64,000 nt of DNA, taken from JALYGY01 sp963800975. GTDB lineage: Bacteria > Actinomycetota > Rubrobacteria > Rubrobacterales > Rubrobacteraceae. The stretch is taken from contig CAWDDB010000020.1 of assembly GCA_963800975.1 (NCBI GenBank), positions 186,001-250,000 on the forward strand, in the 5' to 3' direction. Position numbers and translations under genes: made by a program. The notes beneath the pieces were generated by a model. That model saw only the letters and a program-made list of their open reading frames with translations. It had not been told where the DNA came from and made no database searches. Below, piece after piece: positions 26,066 to 34,871 of this stretch (the stretch's first letter is position 1; each line of letters opens with the position of its first letter).

Positions 26066-27194
26066 CTAGACAACGGTCAAAGCTAGAGGCTGTCTGGAGA
26101 GCACCTCCCGGCCCGTCTCCGTCACGAGGCAGGTGCGCCCGAGGCTCATCGCCACCCCCCGATCCGAGTCCACGACTATGCAGTGCAGGAAGAAGACGTT
26201 GCCCGGTTCCGCCAGCACCGGGTTGCCGGAGAAGAGCATCGGCCAGTCCATCCAGTTTGGCTGGAAGGTGGTGCCCATGGAGTACCCGACGGCGGCGAGT
26301 CGGTGCTCTTCGAACCCGGCAGGGTCTAGCACGCGGCGGTGGGCGTCATCGACCTCCCCGATCGGGCGCCCCGGCGCGAGCGCCTCCGTCATCGCTTGCA
26401 TGGCCTCGCGCACGGCGGAGAAGGCGCGCTTCTGGTAGTCGGAGGCCCGGCCGATGACGATCGTGCGCATCATCGCCGCGTGGTAGCGGCGGAAGGACGC
26501 CCGCCCACTCCAGGGAGAGCTGGTCGACCGGGTCCATGTGCCGCATCCCGGAGGCGTAACGGACCAGCAGGGCGCGGGGACCGGAGCCGATGATCACCTC
26601 GTTGCCAGGAGGGTCGCCCCCGCCCTCGTAGATGGCGCCCTGCAAAGCGGCCAGGACGTCCCCCTCGAACACCCCGGGCCCCGCCGTCTCGACGGCACGC
26701 TCGAAGGCGACGTCGGCGAGCCTCGCCGCCTCGCGGATGTACCCGATCTCCGCCGGCGACTTGACCGCCCGCTTGCGGGTGACGAGGTCCGAGGCCTCGA
26801 CGAGCTCGCAGAAACCTTCCATGGCCCGCTCGACCAGCCCGTAGTTGAACCCCGTGAGCCCATAAGCGTCGGTCTCGATCCCGAGCCGCCCGCCCCCGCA
26901 CCCGTGCTCCTCGAGGATCTCCCTGAGATCCCGCGCCGGGTTGACCCCCTCGCGGTTCAGCCACACCCGGACGTCCTCGATCACGGAGGTGAACTCGGCC
27001 TGCCGCAGGTCGGGCAGTCGCGTCAACAACGTCATCGTCTCTCCGTCGGCGCCCATGTACAGGCACTGGAAGAAGACGTAGCCAAACGTGTCGTAGCCCG
27101 TGAGGTAATACATCGACTCCTGGCGGAACATGAGCAGCCCGTCGAGGTCGCGGCGCACCAACTCATCGGCCACAGCCATGCGGCGGGCCGACAA
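26066..27194 (-). pseudogene. M24-family peptidase (Xaa-Pro aminopeptidase-like), one frameshift
   Basis: The first 230 codons (SARRMAVADELVRRDLDGLL, then FRQESMYYLTGYDTFGYVFF) include the creatinase-like N-domain and the start of the pita-bread domain (KRAVKSPAEIGYIREAARLA). After DQLSLEWAGV the frame breaks near 26497. Removing one C gives VFRRYHAAMMRTIVIGRASD and rejoins the C-terminal part, which ends EVLSRQPLALTVV. The total length is a multiple of three plus one, consistent with one inserted base. The expected enzyme trims proline-containing peptides or hydrolyses creatine-like amides. A shorter relic of a paralog lies at 23.5 kb, and hyuAB and OPT genes are close. Confidence 0.85.
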
Positions 27195-27375
27195 CTCCTC
27201 GCTGAAAAGTGGATGGTCAAAGTTCTCTCCTCGGTACCTATTCGGAAAGGCTCTTTACGCAAAGGTCGCTAGGTTCTGAGCCTTCTAGGCTCTCCCGTCT
27301 GGCTCGAAGGAGGAGCGCGAACCATTCGCCCAACACCTTCAAAGCTCATCATTCATCGTTCCGAGTTCCGAAATC

Positions 27376-29871
27376 TCAAGCCGGCTTCAGCCGGATCCTC
27401 CGTTTCGTCGCGGCCTCTACCTTCTCGCGGCTGTAGAGCAGCGGGAATGCCTCGTCCCCGGCCCAGCTCGCGAACAGGTCGTCGTAGTGGGGGCTCTCGG
27501 GGTCGCCGGACTGACCGGGCGAGTTCATCGCGACGGAGTTGTCCCACTCCCCGACATCGAGCACCATGCGCCACGAGGAGCCGCTCACGACCTGGAAGTA
27601 CTCGTCGTCCTCCGCCCCGGTGGTCTCGTCGCTGCCGTAGGCGACGTTGCCGACGGTGTAGGTGCTGCCGCCGCGCGGCCTGGGGCCCACGTCGAGCTGA
27701 TCGGCGAGCTCTTCGTCCACCACCCCGGAGACGATGTGCTCGAAGCTTGCCTCGTGCAGGTCTCCCCACTTCCAGCCTTGCATGTCTTCCCCCAGAAGCT
27801 CCCTGAGCCGGGCGAGCGCGTCCGAGAGGCTCGATAGGAGAACGCGGTCGCGCGCCGATGTGGGGTCGTCGCCGAGCCTCTCGTCCGGGTTCTGCAGCAG
27901 GTCGAGGACCACGCGGGCGTCCCCCTGGCCCACGAGCTCCGCGGCCTCGGGCGAGAGGACCTCGGCGACCAGCGCGCCGCCCAGGTAGGAGCTGAACCAG
28001 ACCTCGAAGATCGCCGCCGCCGAGGAGTTGGCCCGCACCACGGCGTCCCAGCCCCCTAGCATCTCCAGCGCCCCCCTTACCTCCGGGTCGTCCGTCTGCA
28101 GCCCGTCCAGAAGGGCCACCACGTCGCGGGCGGGCACGGAGAGGTGGTCGGTCTGCAGCTCGAGGTTGTCCCGCACGCTCATCCTGGAATTCTGGCTCAG
28201 GACCTCGCTTATGCGCTCTATGCGGAACGGCTCGGACCACTCGAAGCCGAGCTTGCGCTCCTCGTGCGGGTAGTCGTCAGGCAGGTTCATCTCGTTGGCT
28301 GTGGCGACCCATCCGCGCGAGGGGTTGAACTCGACGGGCAGGAGGTCCTGGGTGAGGAAGTCCTCCCACTCGTAGCGCCCGTCGCCGGGAACGGGGAGCA
28401 ACCCGTCCCAGTTCGGGCGGATTGGCGTGAGCCCGCCGGGTTTCCACCCGATGTTGCCGTCCACGTCGGCGTAGACCTGGTTCTCGGAGGGCGCCCCCCA
28501 GCGGTTCATCGCCGCGAGGAAGTCGTCCCAGCCCTGCGCCCGCATGTACTCGACGCTCCCGAAGTACGGGGCCATCCCCGGCTCGAGCCACGCGGCCCGC
28601 AGCGCGATGGCGAGGTTCTTCTCCTCGTCCGTGTAGATGACGGGTCCGTGCCTGGTGAACCTGAGCTCTACCTCCTCCGGCTCCCCGCCGGCCACGTCTA
28701 TCTCCTGAGTCTCGACCTGCATGGTCTCCCAGCCGCCGTCGTAGCGGTACTGGTCCGGGTCATCGGGGTTGGTCTCGTAGACGTAGAGATCTTCCTGATC
28801 TATGGCGAAGATCGTCAGGCCGAAGGCCACGCGGTCGTTGTGGCCGATGGAGATGCCAGGCAGGAACGGCTCGCCAGCCCCGATCACGTCCAGGTCGGGG
28901 GCCGAGAGGTGCGCCGCGTAGCGCAGGGACGGGACGGCGTGGGAGCGGTGAGGGTCGTTGGCGAGGATGGGCCGCCCCGTGGTGGTGCGCTCGGGAGAGA
29001 TGGCCCAGTTGTTAGACCCGAGGCGGCCGGCGTCCCTGGAAGATCTCGCGGCGCCCTCCTGGCTGGCACGCGCCGCCTCCTCCGTGAACTCGACCTCGCT
29101 CAGCTCGAGGGTGCCCAGATCGTAGACCTCCAGCGCCTCCTCGGGAATGGTCTCGAGGTCCAGGCCCTCCGGAACCTTTATCTCCCACCGCGGTTCGAGA
29201 CGCTGGCGCATCGCCTCGGCCACTTCCCCGGCCCCGCGCAGCGTGAGGGCCCGGGCCACCTCGCTCTCGGCGTTGCGCGTGAGGCCGTGGCTGCGTATGC
29301 GAACCACGTCCTCCGGCGACCACTTCTCGGGACGGTAGCCAAGCCTCTCGAACTCGACCGGCAGCAGCCCCCCATCCTCCTCCGTCAGCCCGATGTACTC
29401 GTTGACGCCGCGCACGAAGGCCTCGGAGATCAGCTTCGCGTCCGAGCCGTACGCCAGCCACTCCTCATACATCTCGCCCCGATACAGGAACAGCCTCGCG
29501 GCCCGATCCTGCCGCACGTAAGAGGGACCGAACGTCGCGGACATCCTGCCCAGGCCGCGCCTCCTCCAGAGGTCGATCTGCCACAGACGATCCCGGGCCG
29601 CGTTGAACCCCTGCAGGAAGAAGACGTCCTCCGTAGAAGAAGCATACATGTGGGGGATCCCCCACTCGTCCACCAGTATCTCGGCCGGCTCGCTCAACCC
29701 CCGCACCGAGTAGGTGGCGTCCCCGTCTGAATCCGTCTGGGCATCCACTCTTTGGCCTCCAGCGTAGCCGGCAAAGGAGGCCGCCACAAACGCCCCGCTC
29801 GCTTTCAAGAAATCCCGTCTACTAACGTCGCTGTCCTGACCCAACTCCCCCACCCCGTGTTTCGGACACAA
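27376..29871 (-). CDS. Penicillin acylase family protein, Tat-exported
   Basis: 831 residues from TTG 29871 (a later GTG is possible). A Tat signal SRRDFLKASGAFVAASFAGY (about 17-36) directs export. The alpha chain covers EILVDEWGIPHMYASSTEDV onward. A spacer leads to GSNNWAIS, whose Ser286 becomes the N-terminal nucleophile of the beta chain after self-cleavage. ILANDPHRSHAVPSLRYAAH and GISIGHNDRVAFGLTIFAID follow as in the family. It hydrolyses an amide bond of acylated substrates (beta-lactams, acyl-homoserine lactones or similar); the natural target is unknown. It lies just upstream of the M24 gene on the same strand. Confidence 0.93.
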   Translation of the reverse strand: MCPKHGVGELGQDSDVSRRDFLKASGAFVAASFAGYAGGQRVDAQTDSDGDATYSVRGLSEPAEILVDEWGIPHMYASSTEDVFFLQGFNAARDRLWQIDLWRRRGLGRMSATFGPSYVRQDRAARLFLYRGEMYEEWLAYGSDAKLISEAFVRGVNEYIGLTEEDGGLLPVEFERLGYRPEKWSPEDVVRIRSHGLTRNAESEVARALTLRGAGEVAEAMRQRLEPRWEIKVPEGLDLETIPEEALEVYDLGTLELSEVEFTEEAARASQEGAARSSRDAGRLGSNNWAISPERTTTGRPILANDPHRSHAVPSLRYAAHLSAPDLDVIGAGEPFLPGISIGHNDRVAFGLTIFAIDQEDLYVYETNPDDPDQYRYDGGWETMQVETQEIDVAGGEPEEVELRFTRHGPVIYTDEEKNLAIALRAAWLEPGMAPYFGSVEYMRAQGWDDFLAAMNRWGAPSENQVYADVDGNIGWKPGGLTPIRPNWDGLLPVPGDGRYEWEDFLTQDLLPVEFNPSRGWVATANEMNLPDDYPHEERKLGFEWSEPFRIERISEVLSQNSRMSVRDNLELQTDHLSVPARDVVALLDGLQTDDPEVRGALEMLGGWDAVVRANSSAAAIFEVWFSSYLGGALVAEVLSPEAAELVGQGDARVVLDLLQNPDERLGDDPTSARDRVLLSSLSDALARLRELLGEDMQGWKWGDLHEASFEHIVSGVVDEELADQLDVGPRPRGGSTYTVGNVAYGSDETTGAEDDEYFQVVSGSSWRMVLDVGEWDNSVAMNSPGQSGDPESPHYDDLFASWAGDEAFPLLYSREKVEAATKRRIRLKPA

Positions 29872-29912
29872 ACCCGTACTCTCACCGAAGCATTCTCATC
29901 GTACACGAGATG

Positions 29913-29949
29913 AGAATTTGGAATTAGGAATGTGGAATTTGGAATGGAG
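29913..29949. repeat. GGAATT-rich degenerate repeat, copy 1
   Basis: Tandem-like GAATTTGG, GAATTAGG, GAATGTGG, GAATTTGG, GAATGG units, AT-rich in a GC-rich genome. Copy 2 at 29998-30034 is in inverted orientation, giving a loose inverted pair about 50 nt apart. Confidence 0.55.
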
Positions 29950-29997
29950 GGTTCGGGGGCCTGTCGTTTCGACGCCACGTCAGGTAGTCGAGCCTAC

Positions 29998-30034
29998 CAA
30001 TTCATAATTCCTCATTCACCATTCCCAATTCTTG
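29998..30034. repeat. GGAATT-rich degenerate repeat, copy 2 (inverted)
   Basis: The reverse strand reads GAATTGGG, AATGGTG, AATGAGG, AATTATG, AATTGG. It overlaps the 3' end of the response regulator gene and encodes its last residues (ARIGNGE). Confidence 0.55.
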
Positions 30035-30686
30035 CATTGCGGGCTTGGATTATTGCCTGGGAGCGGTCGGTGACTTGCAGCTTGGTGAAGATGCTGGAGA
30101 CGTAGTTTCGTACGGTCTTCGGGCTGAGGTAGAGGCGGGAGGCTATGGCGTTGTTGGTGTATCCCTCGGCCATGAGGGCGAGGATCTCGTGTTCCCGCTC
30201 GGTCAGGTTCGGGAAGGCCTGGACCGAGGATGCTCGGGCGTTGCCCTGCGGCTCGGCGAAGTATCCGGTCAGGCGGCGTGTGATCTCGGGCCCGAAGATG
30301 GCCTCGCCGCTGGCGACGGCCTGGATGGCGCGCAGCGTCTCGGCCCCGTCCGCGCCCTTGAGGATGTAGCCGTGCGCCCCGGCGCGCATGGCGGCGAGGA
30401 TCGACTTGTCGTCCTCGAACATAGTCAGCATCAGGACGGCGGTGTCGGGGGCCGCCTCGAGGATCCGGCGCGTCGCCTCCACGCCGGTCGCCTTCGGCAT
30501 GTTGAGGTCCATGAGGATCACATCCGGCCGCAGCTCGAGCGCCAGGGCCACCGCCTCCTCGCCGTCCGTCGCCTCCCCGACGAGCTCGGTGTCGGGCTCG
30601 GCCCCGAGGATGGCGCGCATGCCGCGGCGGAAGACCGGGTGGTCGTCTGCGACGAGGACCTTGATGCGTCTGGCAGGTGGGTCCAT
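30012..30686 (-). CDS. NarL/LuxR-family response regulator
   Basis: 224 residues. The receiver domain spans about 8-125 with phospho-acceptor Asp60 in VILMDLNMPKATGV, acidic pair ADDHPVF and Lys in GYILKGAD. A C-terminal LuxR helix-turn-helix reads LTEREHEILALMAEGYTNNA, then IASRLYLSPKTVRNYVSSIF. It is activated by the kinase encoded directly upstream, with start and stop overlapping as TGATG. The last codons lie in a GGAATT-type repeat, so the C-terminus may have been replaced. Confidence 0.94.
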   Translation of the reverse strand: MDPPARRIKVLVADDHPVFRRGMRAILGAEPDTELVGEATDGEEAVALALELRPDVILMDLNMPKATGVEATRRILEAAPDTAVLMLTMFEDDKSILAAMRAGAHGYILKGADGAETLRAIQAVASGEAIFGPEITRRLTGYFAEPQGNARASSVQAFPNLTEREHEILALMAEGYTNNAIASRLYLSPKTVRNYVSSIFTKLQVTDRSQAIIQARNARIGNGE

Positions 30687-32860
30687 CACTCCTCCTCGGG
30701 CAGGGGCAACCTGGCGCGCACGCGGGTACCTCCTTCGGGGAGCGGCTGGACGAGGAGGCTTCCGCCGAGCTCGGTGGCCCGCTCGCGCATCGACGTGAGG
30801 CCGACCCCGCCGTGCGGGCCGGGATGGGTCCGCGCGTCCGGTATCCCGCGTCCGTCGTCGCGCACCTCGAGCACCAGGACGCCCGCCCCTTCGACGGCGA
30901 GGCTGACGGCGCAGGTCCTGGCCCCCGCGTGACGCGCGACGTTGGTCAGGGCCTCCTGGGCTATGCGGTAGGCGGCCACCTCGACGGCCGCCGAGAGCGG
31001 TGGTATCTCGTTCGGCGCCTGCACCGCGACGCCCAGGCCCTTCGCGCCGTACTGCTCGGCCGTCTCGCGCAGGGCGCCGATAAGGCCGAGGTCGTCTAGC
31101 GCGGGCGGCCTGAGGCCGTAGACCAGGCGGCGGATGTCCGCGACGGCGTCCTGGGCGTCGGCTTTCAACTCGAGCAGGAGCTTCTCGGCGGCGTCCGGGT
31201 CCCGCCGCATGAGGGCGCGGACGGCGTCGATCGTGAGCGCCTGGCTCGAGAGCTGGGGGCCAAGGCCATCGTGCAGGTCTCGCCTCAGGCGCCTTCTCTC
31301 CTCCTCGCGCGCCTCGACGAGCCGCTCGCGCGAGCGCTGCAGATCCGCCGAGAGGCGCAGGGCCTCGTCGGTCATGAGCGCTGCGCGGGCCGACGCCCCG
31401 ATCTGGTGCGACAGGTCCTCGAGGAGCCGCCTTTCCGCGTCCGCGAAACCCGCCTCCCCTGCCCGCGGCCCGAGCACCAGCCGTCCGACCGTCTCGCCCC
31501 CGTAGACGAGCGGCAGGCCGAGCGCGTTTTCGGTCGGGGAACCGGAGACCGCGGCGGTCTCGAACCCTTCCCCTCGCCGCAGCTGTATCTCGGCGTAGGG
31601 CAGTCTCAGGACCTCACGTACGGTTTGCGTGACGGCGGGCAGAACGGCGTCGTGGGCCGGCGTGGATTCGAGGTGGGAGCCCAGCCGCGAGAGCACCGCG
31701 TACGGGTCGTCGCGCTCGCCGTACACCAGCCTGTTAACCCAGCGCTGCAGCCGGTCGCGCAGGGGCACGAACAGGATCGCGACCATGCCCGTGGCCAGCA
31801 GAGAGATGATCACGTTCCCGCGTACCTGCAACAGCTCCCCGAGCCCGCCCACGATGAGGACGTACAGGAGCACGACGCAGGCTGTCAGGGCGCCGTAGAC
31901 GAGGGCGCGGTTTATGACGACGTCTATGTCCCACAACCGGTAGCGCAGAACGGCCACGCCGATGCTCAGGGGAATGAGCAGCATGGCCGAGTAGATAAGC
32001 GCGAATCCGAACAGAACGGCGGCCAGCTCACCTGGCGACGTGGGATCGGGGGCGAAGGCGGCCAGCGCCACGGAAGTTCCCATGAGTACGACGACCGCGA
32101 CCGTGAGGCCGAAGACCACCCACTTGATCTGGCGCCGCTGCGCCGCGTTGGAGACGCGCCGGTAGCGGTACGCCTGGGAGTAGACCGCCGTGCCGAGGGC
32201 GACCGTCCACACCACGACCTCGGCCCAGACATACCAGGGGGTTGGATCCAGGTACAGGTCCGGGAAGAGGTACCGGGGTAGCTGCCAGGCGATCCACGCC
32301 AGCGCCACCCAGCGCGTCCAGCGGGGCACGAACCTTCCGTCCGGGAAGAGGTATAGGAACAGGCCGAAGAGGACCGAGCCGAGAAGATGCAGCGCGTTTA
32401 CCGGTAGCCGCGCGATGGTATAGCTGACGGCAAGCGCCTCCAGCGTGAACACGAAGGTCGACGTTCCGAAGGTGAGCAGCGCCAGGGAGACGAACAGCCC
32501 CATCCGGTCGTCAGACCTGCGCACGAAGATGAGGGCGGCGACGGCGCAGCACACCGCGGCGAAGACGGCGTCGAGCGCGACCAGGTAGGCGGCGAATGCG
32601 TCCGGCGAGAGGCCGAGGTCTTCCAGGGCGCGCAGGCCGGCGGAGGGCAGCTGCCCCGTGGTGCATCGAGCCGTCTGGCAAGGCTCGTGCAACAGCGCAA
32701 ACTCGGCCGGCACCCCCAGCACGAACAGGCAGACGGCGGCGAGGGCGATACAGACCCAGGCCGCGCGCGCGAGAACGAGCAGGCGCCCGCTGAGGCGCGA
32801 GGAGCCTACCGGGCGTTCGGGGACCGCGGCCGTCTGCGCGGGGGCGAGCGGACGCGTCAT
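30686..32860 (-). CDS. Membrane sensor histidine kinase, NarL-partner type (HisKA_3)
   Basis: About 724 residues. A membrane region of eight or more hydrophobic segments occupies residues 20-350. A GAF-like segment (SRLGSHLESTPAHDAVLPAV, then LPYAEIQLRRGEGFETAAVS) follows. The HisKA_3 box is ERRRLRRDLHDGLGPQL with the phospho-accepting His, and the ATPase domain shows QEALTNVARHAGA and VLEVRDDGRGIPDA. The many membrane segments suggest it senses a membrane or lipophilic signal. ATG 32860 is preferred to an in-frame TTG at 32887. It phosphorylates the overlapping response regulator. Confidence 0.92.
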   Translation of the reverse strand: MTRPLAPAQTAAVPERPVGSSRLSGRLLVLARAAWVCIALAAVCLFVLGVPAEFALLHEPCQTARCTTGQLPSAGLRALEDLGLSPDAFAAYLVALDAVFAAVCCAVAALIFVRRSDDRMGLFVSLALLTFGTSTFVFTLEALAVSYTIARLPVNALHLLGSVLFGLFLYLFPDGRFVPRWTRWVALAWIAWQLPRYLFPDLYLDPTPWYVWAEVVVWTVALGTAVYSQAYRYRRVSNAAQRRQIKWVVFGLTVAVVVLMGTSVALAAFAPDPTSPGELAAVLFGFALIYSAMLLIPLSIGVAVLRYRLWDIDVVINRALVYGALTACVVLLYVLIVGGLGELLQVRGNVIISLLATGMVAILFVPLRDRLQRWVNRLVYGERDDPYAVLSRLGSHLESTPAHDAVLPAVTQTVREVLRLPYAEIQLRRGEGFETAAVSGSPTENALGLPLVYGGETVGRLVLGPRAGEAGFADAERRLLEDLSHQIGASARAALMTDEALRLSADLQRSRERLVEAREEERRRLRRDLHDGLGPQLSSQALTIDAVRALMRRDPDAAEKLLLELKADAQDAVADIRRLVYGLRPPALDDLGLIGALRETAEQYGAKGLGVAVQAPNEIPPLSAAVEVAAYRIAQEALTNVARHAGARTCAVSLAVEGAGVLVLEVRDDGRGIPDARTHPGPHGGVGLTSMRERATELGGSLLVQPLPEGGTRVRARLPLPEEE

Positions 32861-32945
32861 CCGCGGGCCCCGCGTCCGAGCTTCCAACAGGTGTGCGTCG
32901 GGATCAAGCAGTCCCTCACGGCCGGGCTCCTTCTCTCACCCCAAG

Positions 32946-33890
32946 CTACCATGACGCCCGACGGTACGCCACGGCGGCGGAAGGCTTGCGGTAGCCGAGG
33001 CGGCCCCGCGTCAGGACCGTTACCAGCACGGCGAGCACCGCGACCGCCGCCAGGGGGAGCAGGGACGCCAGGGCTTCGGGCAAGAGCAGTAACTCGGGCG
33101 TTATCTTCTGGCCGTTGGTCATGTTGAAGGCGCTGTGGAAGAGCCCGACGATGAGCACGCTGCGCCCGGCCCCGTTGTAGAGCCAGATGATGAGGACCCG
33201 GAAGAACAGGGCGAACACCGCCACGACGCCGACATACCCGAGCAGGACGGAAGGGAGCTGGCCGAGCGGCGTATGTCGGTCCACGATCCAACCGGAGACG
33301 AAGTACGCGGGCAGATGGAACAGCGCGAAGAAGGGGGCGACGATGATGCTCGCCAGCAAGGGACCGTGTCTATCTTGCAGCGTGGCCTGCAGAAGACCCG
33401 TCCACCCTAGCTCCTCCCACAGGTTGGTGTGCAGGAATGGCAAGACGACGCCTGGCAAGAACACGGTGAAGAGCAACCCCCACTTCTGCGCGAGCGCCTC
33501 GAGCGGTACCACGCCGAGAAACGGGATGGCCGCCAGCAACACGGCCGCGAGGATCCCGAACACCGCGAAGAGGTACCAGCGGACCCCAACCCGCCACCGC
33601 AAGCATCGGCCCAGCAGGTCTCGCACGCCCTCCTTGCCGTCGGTAGCCGCGGTCACCAGGAAGGCCGGCAGGGCCAGGCCCATGAGTGTGACGAGCGTCT
33701 GGACGACCGTGAGCGGCAGCTCGACGGGCAGAACGCCAAACCCGTTCTCGGCGAGAAGGATGGGGATCAGGGCGGTCCATCCGAACCCGAAGGCCATCGC
33801 AACGAACGCCGTCGCCGGGTGGCGGGCCACCAGACGCCTGAGCCTGGACGCGATGGTGGTGGGTGGATTGCCCTCGGTCGCGGTGGACAT
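32946..33890 (-). CDS. CPBP (CAAX/bacteriocin-processing) family membrane protein
   Basis: 314 residues with about eight membrane segments. The CPBP motifs are recognisable: NLWEELGWTGLLQ (Glu-Glu pair; the usual EExxxR arginine is Thr here), ALFHLPAYF and GLFHSAFN with the histidines. Family members are intramembrane proteases or membrane-maturation factors. Loss of the arginine leaves the metal-site Glu and His residues intact, so activity is possible but unproven. It lies on the same strand as the kinase with a short gap, and the DUF-like membrane protein gene is just upstream. Confidence 0.85.
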   Translation of the reverse strand: MSTATEGNPPTTIASRLRRLVARHPATAFVAMAFGFGWTALIPILLAENGFGVLPVELPLTVVQTLVTLMGLALPAFLVTAATDGKEGVRDLLGRCLRWRVGVRWYLFAVFGILAAVLLAAIPFLGVVPLEALAQKWGLLFTVFLPGVVLPFLHTNLWEELGWTGLLQATLQDRHGPLLASIIVAPFFALFHLPAYFVSGWIVDRHTPLGQLPSVLLGYVGVVAVFALFFRVLIIWLYNGAGRSVLIVGLFHSAFNMTNGQKITPELLLLPEALASLLPLAAVAVLAVLVTVLTRGRLGYRKPSAAVAYRRASW

Positions 33891-33923
33891 ACTCGCACTC
33901 CTCGGCCGGTGGTCCTGGATCCG

Positions 33924-34634
33924 TTACTGCACCCTGGGTTGGGCCCCGACGCCCACCGCCCCGGCGGACGGACGGAGCAGCGTGCTCAGGGCCATCCATC
34001 CCCCGCCTATCGCAATTAGCAGCGCGCCCACCAGCACGGTCGGCGGGGTGCTGTTGGAGCCGATCATCACCGCGTAAACGGTGCCAAGCGGGTACATCAG
34101 GACGGCCGCCGCGGCCCACAGGGCCCCGGCCCACCTCGGCAGCGTTCCCGAGCGCCAGACGGCCACGCCAAGCAGCACGTTGCCGACGAAGAGGAGCAGG
34201 ATCACGACCAGGGAGGTCATCGCGAACGCGGCGTCCGCGAAGCTGGAGGGCAGCCTCGAGAACCCCTCCACGCCGGCCAGGTACGCCTGCCCCTCCTCGG
34301 GCGCGGAGAACGTAGAGACACCCATCGCGGGCAAGAACAGCGCGGTACCCGCGACGCTGACGACCATAGCCACCAGCCCCAGGCGTCCGGCGCGGCCGCC
34401 GGCCAGGTAAGCCCCGAGGGCGAACGTCCCGAAGATCGCGAAAACCAGCCCGAGCGTGCTCCCGACCAGGTGACTAACCACGTAGTGGTCGGTGGTGACG
34501 AAGCGAGCCCAGGCCTCGTAATGGGTCTCCGGGTTGGGCTGGGGGTCCAGGCTCGACCAGAAGGTCAGCGCCCCATACAGGGGCAGGCCGAGCAAGCCTG
34601 CGCCGATCCATCTCGTGGTGCTTGTCGTGGGCAT
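33924..34634 (-). CDS. Hypothetical multi-span membrane protein
   Basis: 236 residues with about six hydrophobic segments (IGAGLLGLPLYGALTF, SHLVGSTLGLVFAIFGTFAL, LGLVAMVVSVAGTALFLPAM, VVILLLFVGNVLLGVAVW and two more). GTLPRWAGALWAAAAVLMYP resembles DUF4386-like or general Actinobacterial integral membrane proteins. I do not recognise a function. It begins a same-strand run with the CPBP gene (33 nt gap), so the two are probably cotranscribed. Confidence 0.75.
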   Translation of the reverse strand: MPTTSTTRWIGAGLLGLPLYGALTFWSSLDPQPNPETHYEAWARFVTTDHYVVSHLVGSTLGLVFAIFGTFALGAYLAGGRAGRLGLVAMVVSVAGTALFLPAMGVSTFSAPEEGQAYLAGVEGFSRLPSSFADAAFAMTSLVVILLLFVGNVLLGVAVWRSGTLPRWAGALWAAAAVLMYPLGTVYAVMIGSNSTPPTVLVGALLIAIGGGWMALSTLLRPSAGAVGVGAQPRVQ

Positions 34635-34732
34635 CGGTGACTCCTTCCGCCAGATCCCTGGCTCTCCTGTGCAGCTACGAGCAGCCTAAGGCGCGGGGTG
34701 TCCCGCCGTCACGAGGCAGGTGTCACGACCTA

Positions 34733-34749
34733 CGGGACAATATGTCCCG
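34733..34749. promoter_or_regulatory. Perfect dyad, possible operator
   Basis: CGGGACAATATGTCCCG: 7-bp arms around ATA in the 237-nt divergent spacer between the membrane protein gene and the PIG-L gene. Its placement fits a repressor site serving either gene. Confidence 0.35.
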
Positions 34750-34871
34750 GCGTATCAGGGGCGCGGGCGCCACCCCGTTACCCAGAGGGGAGCGAGTACG
34801 TGCGCGGACGTGCCAGGGGCGCTGGTGTACGATGCCTCCGGAGGGTAATTAGAGGGGGAAGGAGCGGACGA

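Noticed and set aside
28144..29730. Plus-strand frame of about 530 codons within the penicillin acylase gene
   Set aside because: Antisense shadow of a gene with Tat signal and Ntn motifs.
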